DNA from: Arthrobacter terricola
GTDB lineage: Bacteria; Actinomycetota; Actinomycetes; Actinomycetales; Micrococcaceae
Assembly: GCF_004354015.1 (NCBI RefSeq)
Contig: NZ_SMRU01000012.1
Location: 1 to 64,000, forward strand
Direction: 5' to 3'
DNA length: 64,000 nt
Each line of letters opens with the position of its first letter. Within the stretch, counting starts at the first letter, position 1. Of this stretch, positions 17,218 to 24,987 are shown piece by piece. Position numbers and translations under genes: made by a program. The notes beneath the pieces were generated by a model. The model ran no database searches. It was not told where the DNA came from and was given only the letters and a program-made list of their open reading frames with translations.

Positions 17218-17718
17218 ATGAGTAAAAAGCTCAAGGTCACCGAACAAAGATTCAACGCCATCAAGCGCCAGCTAAAGGTCAAGGCGAACACCAAGGAATC
17301 CGTCGCAGAGCGCCACGGGCTGAAGGTATCCACCATCAAGTTCATTAGTGGATGCAAGGATTACGCAACTTACCGCGGGCGCAGCACTGGCAAGGAATAC
17401 CTACCAGTAGACGGACTGACTGCCTACGAAGCGGTCAATAGCTTTGCCCAGACAGTCAACCCCGCAACCGCACCAGTGAAGTCAGTCACAGCGAAGCTGG
17501 AGACGAAGAAGCCGGGCGCAGCCGCTAAATACGCACAAGACCTCCTCGAAGCCCGCACTGAGGCAGAGAGCTACAAGAACGCACTCGCAATCAGCAAGAA
17601 GCACGTCAAGGAACTGCAGGCTGAAGTCGACGCCTACCGAACCGAAGAAATCCGCCGCACTGTCGCAAAGGCGCGCGCTGGCCGTTCACTCTTGGCTCGA
17701 TTCCGGAGGGCTGCGTAA
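17218..17718 (+). CDS. helix-turn-helix and coiled-coil protein
   Basis: 166 residues. The N-terminus (TKESVAERHGLKVSTIKFI, about 26-44) has a recogniseable helix-turn-helix pattern: a helix, a short turn, and the recognition helix. A long charged coiled coil spans about 100-150 (ARTEAESYKNALAISKKHVK). The end is basic. It probably binds DNA as a dimer; target unknown. The same HTH style recurs in the protein encoded at 17948. Confidence 0.6.
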   Translation: MSKKLKVTEQRFNAIKRQLKVKANTKESVAERHGLKVSTIKFISGCKDYATYRGRSTGKEYLPVDGLTAYEAVNSFAQTVNPATAPVKSVTAKLETKKPGAAAKYAQDLLEARTEAESYKNALAISKKHVKELQAEVDAYRTEEIRRTVAKARAGRSLLARFRRAA

Positions 17719-17961
17719 GTGGCCGGCAACCGGTCTGGCGGTATTCGTGCTGCCGAGAAGAACATAGCAAGGGAGCCAGACTTCTATAAACGCATCGGCC
17801 AAATTGGCGGCAAGCGCTCATCGACTGGCGGCTTCGCTAAAAAGGCTCCCTGCGACTGCGCCGATATTCCAGGCGAGCACCACAAAGCACAGTGCGCGGG
17901 TAAGCGTGGTGGCTTTACCAGCCGACGCAATAAGAAGGAGGTGATAAGTGAGCAAATTTAG
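17719..17961 (+). CDS. small Gly/Arg-rich protein resembling KGG-repeat stress proteins
   Basis: 80 residues from GTG 17719, preceded by CGGAGGG. IGQIGGKRSSTGGFAKK and GKRGGFTSRRNKK resemble the (x)GGxxSxxGGF repeats of general stress / con-10 type proteins. Between them is CDCADIPGEHHKAQC, a possible metal site with three Cys and two His. The stop is inside the next gene's ribosome site. Function unknown. Confidence 0.55.
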   Translation: MAGNRSGGIRAAEKNIAREPDFYKRIGQIGGKRSSTGGFAKKAPCDCADIPGEHHKAQCAGKRGGFTSRRNKKEVISEQI

Positions 17962-18670
17962 AACGGGTGATCGAGTATCAACTACTCATGGAGTAGGAAC
18001 GATTCGTGACATCAAAGGTTCATTCGAACCCTACCTTGTGGAACACGATGCTTGGCGTGGCGGTCACAGCGGTGGCTCTGCATCAGATGTTCATGTCGCT
18101 GATGACAGTGGCTGGTGGTACGGCGAAGGAGAAATAAGCATCATAGAGGGAGACACTACAAAAGTGGCACGACGAACATTCAAACTAATCAAAGACACAC
18201 CAATCCACAAAAAGGGCACACTCTTCCAAGAGCAGTGCGACGACGGCACACAGCCATATATCGTGCTGAACCCTGCCAAATACGACGACTTCTCAATCAA
18301 GGACCGCAAGCTCGTTGAAGAACAGCCCCAGTGGTTCGTCGAAGTCCTCCAAGTGGAACCTCAATACATGACGCGCGAAGAGCTAGACAAGTGGGAAGCG
18401 TTCAAGGCAGCCCAGCCAGCCAAGAGTAGGAAGGTGCTTGTGGCTGATACTCAAAGCAAACCAGAGGTCACTAAGAAGGCCAACACTCTTAGCGATGAGC
18501 ATCTGGCCAAGTTCGTACGTGTATACAACTCAAGCCGCACTACCAAGTCAACAGCCGACAAGATGAAGATCAATGTCGGAAGCGTGCACGCTTACAAACA
18601 CATCGCGCTACGCCGCGGACACACGCTGAAGACGATGAAGCGAGCCAAGGCAGCTCAGAAGTCGGCGTAG
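17948..18670 (+). CDS. KOW/CarD-like N-terminus with C-terminal helix-turn-helix
   Basis: 240 residues. GTG 17948 is preceded by AAGGAGGTGAT (17935-17945), an exact match to the 16S anti-Shine-Dalgarno. The first ~65 residues (FRTGDRVSTTHGVGTIRDIKG) look like the small beta-barrel (KOW/Tudor) of CarD-type or translation-associated proteins. Residues 180-230 (SDEHLAKFVRVYNSSRTTKS and TADKMKINVGSVHAYKHIAL) look like a helix-turn-helix. This could be an RNA-polymerase- or DNA-binding regulator of the element; that role is inference. Confidence 0.55.
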   Translation: MSKFRTGDRVSTTHGVGTIRDIKGSFEPYLVEHDAWRGGHSGGSASDVHVADDSGWWYGEGEISIIEGDTTKVARRTFKLIKDTPIHKKGTLFQEQCDDGTQPYIVLNPAKYDDFSIKDRKLVEEQPQWFVEVLQVEPQYMTREELDKWEAFKAAQPAKSRKVLVADTQSKPEVTKKANTLSDEHLAKFVRVYNSSRTTKSTADKMKINVGSVHAYKHIALRRGHTLKTMKRAKAAQKSA

Positions 18671-19324
18671 ATGAGTCGGGTTGTCGCCTACATCCGTGTC
18701 AGCACGAGCCACCAGGACGTCGACAACCAGCGCTACGAGATCAACCGCTACGCCGAGCGCAGCGGCATCCAGATCGACGAAGTGATTGGTGAGACGGCGT
18801 CGGGGTACAAGACTCAGCTCAACGACCGCAAGCTAAGCGACGTCATGGCTGACCTTGAGAAAGGCGACACGCTCATCGTGAGCGAGACGAGCCGTATCTC
18901 CCGTCGCCTAATGGACATCCTCAACACGATCCAGGGACTCATAGACCGAGGCATCAATGTGATTGCTGTCAAGGAAGGCATCGTCTTTAAGGACGACATC
19001 AACTCCAAGGTGCTGGCGTTTGCCTTCGGACTCGCCGCCGAGATCGAGCGCAACCTCATCTCGGCCCGGACCCGCGAGGCCTTGGCAAAGAAGAAGGCCG
19101 ACGGCGTGGTCCTGGGCCGGCCGCTCGGCTCCGCGGACCCAAAGAACCTCAAGCTCTATGGCAAAGACGAGGAATACATCGCCCTTCGCATGAAGCGCGT
19201 GCCAAAAGCCGCCATCGCCCGCATGTTTGACGTGAACGTCGAAACGTTGCGGCGCTACGTTTTACGGCAGGAATTGGACAAGGAAGTCCTGTGGAAGCTC
19301 CACAAGAAAACCACCAATTTCTAA
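18671..19324 (+). CDS. small serine recombinase (resolvase/invertase)
   Basis: A 217-residue serine recombinase of the resolvase/DNA-invertase group. Nucleophile Ser in AYIRVSTSHQDVDNQ (about residue 12), EKGDTLIVSETSRISRR, and GLAAEIERNLISARTREAL for the long E helix, then a C-terminal helix-turn-helix (KAAIARMFDVNVETLRRYV). It could resolve dimers of the excised element or invert a segment. I could not find a clear inverted-repeat pair for an invertible segment; the 167-base noncoding gap just downstream (19325-19491) may hold its site. It is distinct from the large integrase. Confidence 0.88.
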   Translation: MSRVVAYIRVSTSHQDVDNQRYEINRYAERSGIQIDEVIGETASGYKTQLNDRKLSDVMADLEKGDTLIVSETSRISRRLMDILNTIQGLIDRGINVIAVKEGIVFKDDINSKVLAFAFGLAAEIERNLISARTREALAKKKADGVVLGRPLGSADPKNLKLYGKDEEYIALRMKRVPKAAIARMFDVNVETLRRYVLRQELDKEVLWKLHKKTTNF

Positions 19325-19491
19325 ATACCCACTCGAAGCACCGCGGCGCAATAGGTACGCAACACACTTGCACATAACGCAAGCCCGTGGAGTAGAAGCC
19401 AAGCCAAGTCACAAGCTTGCACCTTCCGCAAATCCCTACTCTCGCATACACGAGGAGGCACTAAAAATGTAACAAGTCCAAGGAGGACAAA

Positions 19492-19740
19492 ATGATAAGC
19501 GAAGACCTAACTAACAAACGAGCCCAAGTCACGATTGACCTAATGGGCAGCCTCGCCAAGGCCGTCGACAAGTTCCTGGAGGAAGGTAAGGCTAAAGAAG
19601 CCAGCGACGTGGCTGACTCTCTCACCATGCTCATCGTCAAGACCTTCGAAGTTGAGGCGGTGAACACCATGAGCGAGAGCGTCGACCGCGCGTCGCGCCA
19701 AGTCAGCACCCGGAAGCACGATCTCGGAGAACTCGACTAA
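19492..19740 (+). CDS. small helical protein preceding the AAA+ ATPase
   Basis: 82 residues, ATG 19492 after AAGGAGGACAAA. It is all-helical by appearance, mildly acidic, with no membrane segment. The stop overlaps the AAA+ start (TAATGG at 19738-19743), so they are translationally coupled and likely to work together. No family recognised. Confidence 0.65.
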   Translation: MISEDLTNKRAQVTIDLMGSLAKAVDKFLEEGKAKEASDVADSLTMLIVKTFEVEAVNTMSESVDRASRQVSTRKHDLGELD

Positions 19741-20825
19741 TGGCGAACGAGTTTAGCTTTACCTCTAGCAGCATTCTCTTCGACAACTACTTTTCCATCG
19801 GGCCAAGCAAACCTGACGGCCAGAAGTTCGACTTCGTAAACGGTCTCTCAGAGTGTCCGAAGTGCGGCGCAGATGTTGCGGAGAGGCGCTGGTATTGCAA
19901 CAAGTGCAGCTACGGCAAAGGGAGGAAGTCGAAGCCACCAAAGGTCGCCGGATACGACTACGTCATCAGCGACGAATATAAGGACGGCAAGTACTTCCGT
20001 GCCGCGGACAAAAGCCTCTTTGAGACTGTGATCATCGAGCCATACAAGAAGCAGATGATCGTCGAAGCTCTGTCCCTTGTCGAGAACAGCGACCTCATAT
20101 TCAACCAGTGGGGTTTCAAGGACACGATCGAGAAGGGCACAGGCGTCTCGCTTTTGTTTCACGGCCTTCCTGGCACAGGCAAGACCCTAATGGCCCAGGC
20201 CATCGCTGACTACCTCGGCAAGAAGTTGATCACCATCACTGCGGCTGAGGTCATGGACAAATACGTCGGTGAGACAGAGAAGAAGATCGCTGAGCTGTTC
20301 GACGACCACAAGGACGACGTCATCCTCTTCGATGAATGCGATTCCCTCCTTGGTAGCCGTGAGCGGGCCCGCGCGTCCTGGGAGGTAAGCCAGGTCAACG
20401 TGCTCCTAAACAAGCTCGAGAACCACCGCGGCGTCACCGTCTTCACCACGAACCACTCGACCAACCTCGACAAAGCGCTCGATCGCCGCATCGCGGTGAA
20501 AGTGCGCTTCGAGATGCCGAGCCAGGAACTCCGCAAGCAGATCTGGCGACGTATGTTCCCGAAGAAGGCACCGTTGGCCGCCGACATCGACTGGGACCTT
20601 CTCGCCTCATACGAGGTCACCGGGGGCTACGTGAAAAACACAGTGTTGCGCGCGGCGCGCATCGCGGCGTTCCGCAAGGAGAGTGAGATCACCTTCGCCG
20701 TGCTGAAAGAAGCACTCAAGCAGGAGCTGATGGCTCTCATGGAGTACGAGCAGAGCGAACATGCCGCTGTGGAAGGCCAGGAAGCTCCCGATAAGGAGCA
20801 GTTGAAACTCCACCAAAAGAGATAG
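19740..20825 (+). CDS. AAA+ ATPase with N-terminal zinc ribbon
   Basis: 361 residues. A Cys4 zinc ribbon is near the N-terminus (Cys39, Cys42, Cys53, Cys56 in ECPKCG and YCNKCS). The classical AAA module follows: Walker A GLPGTGKT 142-149, pore-loop-like KYVGETEKKI 174-183, Walker B VILFDE 194-199, sensor 1 Asn238 in TTNHS, Arg finger at DRR 248-250, and lid GGYVKNTVLRAA. There is no protease domain. Proteins of this clade remodel or unfold substrates as hexamers. It is coupled to the 82-aa gene upstream and followed by a basic protein and an SPFH membrane protein, suggesting a membrane-associated remodelling module. The substrate is unknown. Confidence 0.85.
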   Translation: MANEFSFTSSSILFDNYFSIGPSKPDGQKFDFVNGLSECPKCGADVAERRWYCNKCSYGKGRKSKPPKVAGYDYVISDEYKDGKYFRAADKSLFETVIIEPYKKQMIVEALSLVENSDLIFNQWGFKDTIEKGTGVSLLFHGLPGTGKTLMAQAIADYLGKKLITITAAEVMDKYVGETEKKIAELFDDHKDDVILFDECDSLLGSRERARASWEVSQVNVLLNKLENHRGVTVFTTNHSTNLDKALDRRIAVKVRFEMPSQELRKQIWRRMFPKKAPLAADIDWDLLASYEVTGGYVKNTVLRAARIAAFRKESEITFAVLKEALKQELMALMEYEQSEHAAVEGQEAPDKEQLKLHQKR

Positions 20826-20831
20826 AACATC

Positions 20832-20898
20832 CTCGCTGCTCGCACTCCCCCATCGACTAATAACAGTTCTTACACGATGGCGGGGCGCGGGCAGCGAG
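20832..20898 (+). other. 67-nt RNA hairpin / inverted repeat
   Basis: A 24-bp imperfect stem (20832-20855 with 20875-20898: 20 Watson-Crick pairs, 2 G-U, 2 mismatches) and a 19-base loop. It fills the gap between the AAA+ gene and the gene at 20927. No T tract follows, so a simple terminator is not supported. It could be an mRNA stabiliser/processing site, an attenuator, or a DNA site. Confidence 0.65.
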
Positions 20899-20926
20899 AC
20901 AAACTAACCATAAGGAGAACATTTGA

Positions 20927-21262
20927 ATGATTTTCGACAAAGACAGCTACTGGAAGCGACGCATGAACGGCGAACGTGGCCAGGGCGACAAACAAAGCAA
21001 AGGGACACTGACCGAATCGGCCAAGACGAGCCACGTAGCTCTCGTGAACGGCACCGTACAAAAAGTAAGCCGAAGCGTCGCGCGCCGGAAGGTTGAGGCC
21101 AGGTTTTACAAGGGCGAGCACGACACTACCGGCAAGCGATATACCGCCAAGGGAGTGCGTCACAAGGACGGCTCCGAGCCCTTCGCACCAGCGCACCCGT
21201 CTTCGATCAGTAACCACCAGCGGCTAGTCATGCGACACAAGGTCCAGGCTTCTACAAACTAA
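20927..21262 (+). CDS. basic hypothetical protein, 111 aa
   Basis: ATG 20927 after AAGGAGAACATTTGA. A lysine/arginine-rich soluble protein without recognised domain (VARRKVEARFYKGEHDTTG). It is probably nucleic-acid binding by charge only. It lies between the AAA+ ATPase and SPFH genes. Confidence 0.6.
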   Translation: MIFDKDSYWKRRMNGERGQGDKQSKGTLTESAKTSHVALVNGTVQKVSRSVARRKVEARFYKGEHDTTGKRYTAKGVRHKDGSEPFAPAHPSSISNHQRLVMRHKVQASTN

Positions 21263-21292
21263 CGACGGCTCGACCGTCAAGGACATCTGAAT

Positions 21293-22063
21293 ATGTACAA
21301 CTCACCATCAACGCCAACCTTCAAGGTCACGAAGCCCCTAGTCTGGACCGGCGTCATCGTCGCCCTGATTGTTTGGTTCTTAGTCTTCTGCTTCAGAGTC
21401 GTAGGCGTCGGGGACGTCGCGATAATCACCACCTTCGGCAACGTAACCGACCAACGAGGATCAGGCGTGCTCATCAAGGCACCGTGGCCGATCCAGTCGA
21501 TGACCGCGATGAACGTGCAGGTCCAAAAAGAACAGCAGGACGCCAGTGCGGCAAGCAACGATCTTCAGACGGTCACTTCCACCGTGGCGCTCAACTACCA
21601 CCTGACACCAGCGACCGCAGGCACGGTCTTTCGAGAAGTCGGGACCGACTACAAGTCGCGCATCATCGATCCGATGCTTCAGGAGTCCGTCAAAGCGACC
21701 GTCAGCCAGTACAACGCCGAAGAGCTGATCTCGAAGCGTCCAACCGTCGAGGCAGCAGCGCTGAAGTCGATCACCGACAAACTAGCGAGCCGTGGCATCA
21801 CAGTCGACGGCTTGAGCATCGTCAACTTCGATTTCAGCCAGGCGTTCAACCAAGCCATTGAGCAGAAGCAAGTAGCGCAGCAGAACGCACAGAAGGCCCA
21901 GTACGACCTCCAGACCGCTGAACAAGAGGCGAAGGCGCAACAAGTCCAGGCGACCACGCTCACGCCTGACTACCTCACCCTGAAGGCCATCGAGAAGTGG
22001 AATGGTCAAATGCCGCAGTACGTCGGCGCGAATGGGATCTTCGGTATCCCGATGAACAAGTAA
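21293..22063 (+). CDS. SPFH/Band 7 (prohibitin-like) membrane protein
   Basis: 256 residues. One N-terminal transmembrane helix (about 15-36), then an SPFH domain (VGVGDVAIITTFGNV, GVLIKAPWP, LNYHLTPATAGTVFREVGTD, STVSQYNAEELISKR-like region, LASRGITVDGLSIVNFDFSQAF), then a helical Gln/Ala-rich stretch (VAQQNAQKAQYDLQTAEQEA). This is the prohibitin layout. SPFH proteins oligomerise on membranes as rings or domes and often scaffold AAA+ proteases such as FtsH. A mobile-element copy next to an AAA+ ATPase that lacks a protease domain is unusual. It may protect, anchor or control that ATPase. Confidence 0.88.
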   Translation: MYNSPSTPTFKVTKPLVWTGVIVALIVWFLVFCFRVVGVGDVAIITTFGNVTDQRGSGVLIKAPWPIQSMTAMNVQVQKEQQDASAASNDLQTVTSTVALNYHLTPATAGTVFREVGTDYKSRIIDPMLQESVKATVSQYNAEELISKRPTVEAAALKSITDKLASRGITVDGLSIVNFDFSQAFNQAIEQKQVAQQNAQKAQYDLQTAEQEAKAQQVQATTLTPDYLTLKAIEKWNGQMPQYVGANGIFGIPMNK

Positions 22064-22093
22064 TCGGTGCGAGTCACCAGGGAAAAACTGAAT

Positions 22094-22261
22094 ATGAAGA
22101 AGTCAACGAAGAGGTTGCTACTCTCTACAGCCGTCTATACGGCCATGCTCGCCTTCACGCTCGTCTGGTACGACTGGCGGCTATTTGTCTTGATGATCGC
22201 CTTCGGATGGGCGATGAACCTTGAGAACACAGCAGAGCAACTGAGGAGACTAGGGCAATGA
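22094..22261 (+). CDS. small membrane protein, 55 aa
   Basis: ATG 22094 (MKKSTKRLLLS) after AGGGAAAAA; GTG 22067 is an alternative. Two hydrophobic segments (about 8-22 and 26-42). Directly downstream of the SPFH gene and coupled to the next short frame by ATGA at 22258. Confidence 0.6.
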   Translation: MKKSTKRLLLSTAVYTAMLAFTLVWYDWRLFVLMIAFGWAMNLENTAEQLRRLGQ

Positions 22262-22356
22262 CCCTCCTCCAACGCCTTTTCCATCGGCTCGGCAGGTGCC
22301 CCCCCCAGGCTGCCGGCCACCCATGTAGCGGTGCACCAGGAAGGTGTGGGTGGTGA
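22258..22356 (+). CDS. short frame, 32 aa
   Basis: ATG 22258 overlaps the preceding stop and TGA 22354-22356 overlaps the next ATG (TGATG). The peptide is Cys/Pro/Gly-rich (GRCPPQAAGHPCSGAPGRC). Its main role may be to carry ribosomes between neighbours. Translation inferred from overlaps only. Confidence 0.35.
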   Translation: MTLLQRLFHRLGRCPPQAAGHPCSGAPGRCGW

Positions 22357-22577
22357 TGGCGGGCGACAAACTCACTCAGACCGCGCGCATCCTCCGCTTG
22401 CTGAAGACTAAGGGCAAGGTCAGCAACTTCGAGCTGCGCAAGATTGCCTGGCGCTATCCGGCGCGGGTGCTCGATCTAAAGCATGAAGGCCACAAGATCC
22501 GCAGCGTTCACGATACCGGGGCCAAGTGGTTCTACATCTATGACGGCGACGAGGATGACGGAAAAGAGGCAGCATGA
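22356..22577 (+). CDS. small winged-helix-like protein, 73 aa
   Basis: MAGDKLTQTARILRLLKTKG followed by VSNFELRKIAWRYPARVLDL and a beta-hairpin-like HKIRSVHDTGAKWFYIY: the compact winged-helix pattern seen in many phage/plasmid proteins. GTG 22344 is an alternative start. Stop overlaps the next ATG (ATGA at 22574). Likely DNA-binding. Confidence 0.6.
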   Translation: MAGDKLTQTARILRLLKTKGKVSNFELRKIAWRYPARVLDLKHEGHKIRSVHDTGAKWFYIYDGDEDDGKEAA

Positions 22578-22735
22578 GCAAATACCGACGCATCAAGAAC
22601 GCCAAGCACGCACTCAGGAAGATGCGAAACCGCATCCGCCGACTTGGTGACAGCTGGTACAGCAAGGAATGGATCGTCACCCAGCGCCGCGACGCTAAGC
22701 AAGAGATAGAAGAGCAGAAAAAGGAGGTGATATGA
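22574..22735 (+). CDS. small basic protein, 53 aa
   Basis: ATG 22574 coupled by ATGA to the gene before; TGA 22733-22735 overlaps the next ATG at 22732. Highly basic helix (MSKYRRIKNAKHALRKMRNR). No family recognised. Its last codons form a perfect Shine-Dalgarno (AAGGAGGTGAT) for the next gene. Confidence 0.55.
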   Translation: MSKYRRIKNAKHALRKMRNRIRRLGDSWYSKEWIVTQRRDAKQEIEEQKKEVI

Positions 22736-23100
22736 ACAAGCGAATCCTTGGGGACATGAGGATATTTCAAACGGTCTTCAGCGACCTCAACATGAAGCAC
22801 GAGATAGTTGACGGTCGTTATGTTTACACATACGAAGGGACTGACCCTTACGAACTAGAAGACGCGGCGTTCCCGAAGACAATCCAGCTCATAACGGCGC
22901 ATACAAAAGAGGCAGTCCAAGAGATCGAGAAGGCTTACGGTGGCTGTCACAACTGCTATGGAAAGGGATATGCAACACAGAGTAGTCGAGCTGTTGCACG
23001 GCGCATGTCGTGGGACACGTCAGGCATCAAGTACTGCGACTGCGACCGCGGCAAGCAATTGAAAGCAGTCATTGCAAAAGAGGCCGGTGATGTCCTCTGA
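22732..23100 (+). CDS. hypothetical protein with Cys-rich knuckle
   Basis: 122 residues. CHNCYGKGYAT (about 78-88) and YCDCDRG (about 107-113) form a two-part Cys motif like the DnaJ-type zinc knuckle found in small phage proteins. The N-terminal ~70 residues have no recognised fold. Strong ribosome site upstream. Confidence 0.6.
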   Translation: MNKRILGDMRIFQTVFSDLNMKHEIVDGRYVYTYEGTDPYELEDAAFPKTIQLITAHTKEAVQEIEKAYGGCHNCYGKGYATQSSRAVARRMSWDTSGIKYCDCDRGKQLKAVIAKEAGDVL

Positions 23101-23581
23101 GCGATATCCAGACTTGGAAGGCGGCGCTTGCACTGACCTGGCCCCTGGAATCGCTTCTAAGTATTTCGACGCAGATGGCCACAAGCAACCCTTCCTAACC
23201 AAGACCGCCAAGGCGATCTGCGCCCGCTGTGTTATCCAGCCGGCCTGCCTGGAAGCAGCGCTCAACCGGACCTACCCAGAGCGCGGTGTCGTCGGCGGCT
23301 TAAGCGCCAATGAGATCCGCGCCGTCAAAGAGTGGGACGCCTACGACAAAGGACTCAGAGACAACCCGCCGAAGCGTTCACGGCCTATGGTGCCTCACTA
23401 TGAACCGTCGCCAGCCAGTGAGTTCGCGGCTGAGTTCCGAAGCAAGGCAGACCTGTCATTCGAGGAGCGCGTCTACGGCGTCTTCCTGGACGTGAAGCAG
23501 GGAAAGTACCAGACGCTCAACCAGGCCATTGGCGATATTGCGCTGATCCATAGTCAGGTGATTGAAGGAGCACAGTCATGA
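23090..23581 (+). CDS. WhiB-family iron-sulfur regulator
   Basis: 163 residues from ATG 23090, which overlaps the upstream stop and follows AGAGG; TTG 23072 is an alternative. The four WhiB cysteines are Cys14, Cys44, Cys47 and Cys53 (GAC, ICARC, PAC), followed by the turn motif RGVVGGLS at 65-72, close to the usual G(V/I)WGG. WhiB proteins hold a 4Fe-4S cluster and bind the housekeeping sigma factor; they exist only in actinobacteria and their mobile elements. The C-terminal 80 residues are element-specific. It may switch element genes in response to redox or nitric oxide; that is inference. Confidence 0.85.
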   Translation: MSSERYPDLEGGACTDLAPGIASKYFDADGHKQPFLTKTAKAICARCVIQPACLEAALNRTYPERGVVGGLSANEIRAVKEWDAYDKGLRDNPPKRSRPMVPHYEPSPASEFAAEFRSKADLSFEERVYGVFLDVKQGKYQTLNQAIGDIALIHSQVIEGAQS

Positions 23582-24240
23582 GTGAGCGACTGAACCAACC
23601 CGAACAACCACGGCTCACCGACGACGATCTGATCGACCAGGCCATCCAGCGAGCACGAGAGCGTGAGAGCGTCATCGACGACGCCGCAGCCCGCGTGATC
23701 GCAGCGCAGCTTCACGGCGGACAAGCGTCAGCGCTCTACAGCCTTGCTTCATCCGGTGCGATTGACCGTGAAGGCCTTGAAGTCGAGCTACGCCTGGACG
23801 CGCGGGAGTTCAAACACGATCCCCGCGTCCTGGGCCAGCTGGAAGCCCTGAGCGCTTACATCGACAACCGTGGTGTAGATGTCGAGCCACGAGCAGGCTG
23901 GCATGAGCTGTGGGTGAAAGAGGAAACCAAGATAGCCGGCCTCACCCCGGATGAATGGCACCGAACCCTGGCCGGCGCTGACCTGGCCGTTCCGTGCAGC
24001 CGCTACGGACGCACCGCGAGCGAGGTGGCCCGGTATGCGGTCGCCCTGCTCGCTATCTACCAAGCCAGCGGTGCGGAGCCAGCGGAAGCAGAATCGATTA
24101 TCGACTTCGCGATGGGGTTGGCCGTCAACGACCACCAAGACATCGCGGCAATGATCTGCGACTACTGGGACGACGTGCCGGAAGAACTACAAGAACAATT
24201 AGGCGGCAGAGACCGCGTGGAGGAATTACGAGATGAGTAA
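23578..24240 (+). CDS. hypothetical protein, 220 aa
   Basis: ATGA coupling at 23578. An acidic, helix-rich soluble protein with no recognised motif (TDDDLIDQAIQRARERESVI at the start; WHELWVKEETKIAGLTPDEW in the middle). Probably cytoplasmic. Confidence 0.65.
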   Translation: MSERLNQPEQPRLTDDDLIDQAIQRARERESVIDDAAARVIAAQLHGGQASALYSLASSGAIDREGLEVELRLDAREFKHDPRVLGQLEALSAYIDNRGVDVEPRAGWHELWVKEETKIAGLTPDEWHRTLAGADLAVPCSRYGRTASEVARYAVALLAIYQASGAEPAEAESIIDFAMGLAVNDHQDIAAMICDYWDDVPEELQEQLGGRDRVEELRDE

Positions 24241-24472
24241 GAGAGTGATAATTGCTGCCACGGCAGCGTTTATAGCAGGCATCGCGCTAGCGCCCGTGGC
24301 CGCTAGCGCGATGCAGAAGGTCTTTGATTCGACACTGACTCCTCATATGGACATCAGTGGAACCGAGGACGTGCGTCGATTTGATGACGATAAGTTCCAG
24401 GTGAAGTGCTGGCTCTACGAAGCGAGTGGCGGCATCAGTTGCCTGCCGTGGGACGAGGCGAAAGAGCGATGA
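24233..24472 (+). CDS. small secreted protein, 79 aa
   Basis: A clear signal peptide: KR, hydrophobic core VIIAATAAFIAGIALAPVAA, and cleavage near ASA (about residue 26). The mature part has two Cys (KCWLY, SCLPW) that could form a disulfide. It overlaps both neighbours. Its role outside the membrane is unknown; a cell-surface or exclusion role would be speculative. Confidence 0.65.
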   Translation: MSKRVIIAATAAFIAGIALAPVAASAMQKVFDSTLTPHMDISGTEDVRRFDDDKFQVKCWLYEASGGISCLPWDEAKER

Positions 24473-24672
24473 ATCACGCTGACATAAAGGGGGCGAGACT
24501 CATATTCAACATGCACGCTTGGATATTGGGCCTGAACGCCATAATGCTGACTGAGAGCTTCCTCTTTGCGCCGATGTGGGTATGGACCATCAATGTCCTG
24601 CTGTTCGTTGTGCCTACGCTCACCTTTCTGATACAGATAGCAGCGCGCACACGGGAGAGCACCAATGACTGA
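24469..24672 (+). CDS. small membrane protein, 67 aa
   Basis: ATG 24469 overlaps the preceding TGA. Two hydrophobic helices (about 16-34 and 36-58: MWVWTINVLLFVVPTLTFLI). Stop overlaps the gene at 24665. No family recognised. Confidence 0.6.
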   Translation: MNHADIKGARLIFNMHAWILGLNAIMLTESFLFAPMWVWTINVLLFVVPTLTFLIQIAARTRESTND

Positions 24673-24910
24673 GCGCTTCCCCAACCCTGACCTAGAGCAG
24701 GCGATCAAAGACAAGTTCGCCGGACTGACCGATGCAGACATCATCCGTCGTATGAATGCTGCTCCTGACTTTGGCTACGACGATGAAGCCGTAGAACTGA
24801 ATCGACGACTCGGAAGTGTCGGCCTCTCCTGGCGCTGGTCACGGCAGAACAGAGTCCTGATCTTTGATCCCGCTGAGGAGGTGCAACCTAACTCGGACGA
24901 GCCTCTATGA
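24665..24910 (+). CDS. hypothetical protein, 81 aa
   Basis: Overlaps the membrane gene by 8 bases. Acidic; LTDADIIRRMNAAPDFGYDDEAVELNRRL is split helical sequence similar in style to small phage proteins. No family recognised. Confidence 0.55.
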   Translation: MTERFPNPDLEQAIKDKFAGLTDADIIRRMNAAPDFGYDDEAVELNRRLGSVGLSWRWSRQNRVLIFDPAEEVQPNSDEPL

Positions 24911-24975
24911 GTGCTGAGCGGCTTGAGACCTTGAATGGAAAGCGATCATTGACTTTTATAGCCGCAGGCTCATAA
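24907..24975 (+). pseudogene. 22-codon frame, possible gene remnant
   Basis: ATG 24907 overlaps the preceding stop in the same ATGA manner as real genes here, but the frame stops at 24975. It reads MSAERLETLNGKRSLTFIAA then GS. It may be the truncated start of a gene displaced when the homing-type nuclease gene at 24988 entered. Weak evidence. Confidence 0.25.
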
Positions 24976-24976
24976 T
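24949..24976 (+). promoter_or_regulatory. promoter of the HNH/AP2 gene
   Basis: TTGACT at 24949-24954, a 16-base spacer, and CATAAT at 24971-24976; each box matches consensus at five of six positions. Expected transcription start is about 24983, only ~5 bases before the ATG at 24988, so the mRNA would be nearly leaderless. Confidence 0.6.
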
Positions 24977-24987
24977 AACCAGCGGAT

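Noticed and set aside
18000..19491. Invertible segment for the small serine recombinase
   Set aside because: I looked for long inverted repeats around the gene and found only short palindromes.
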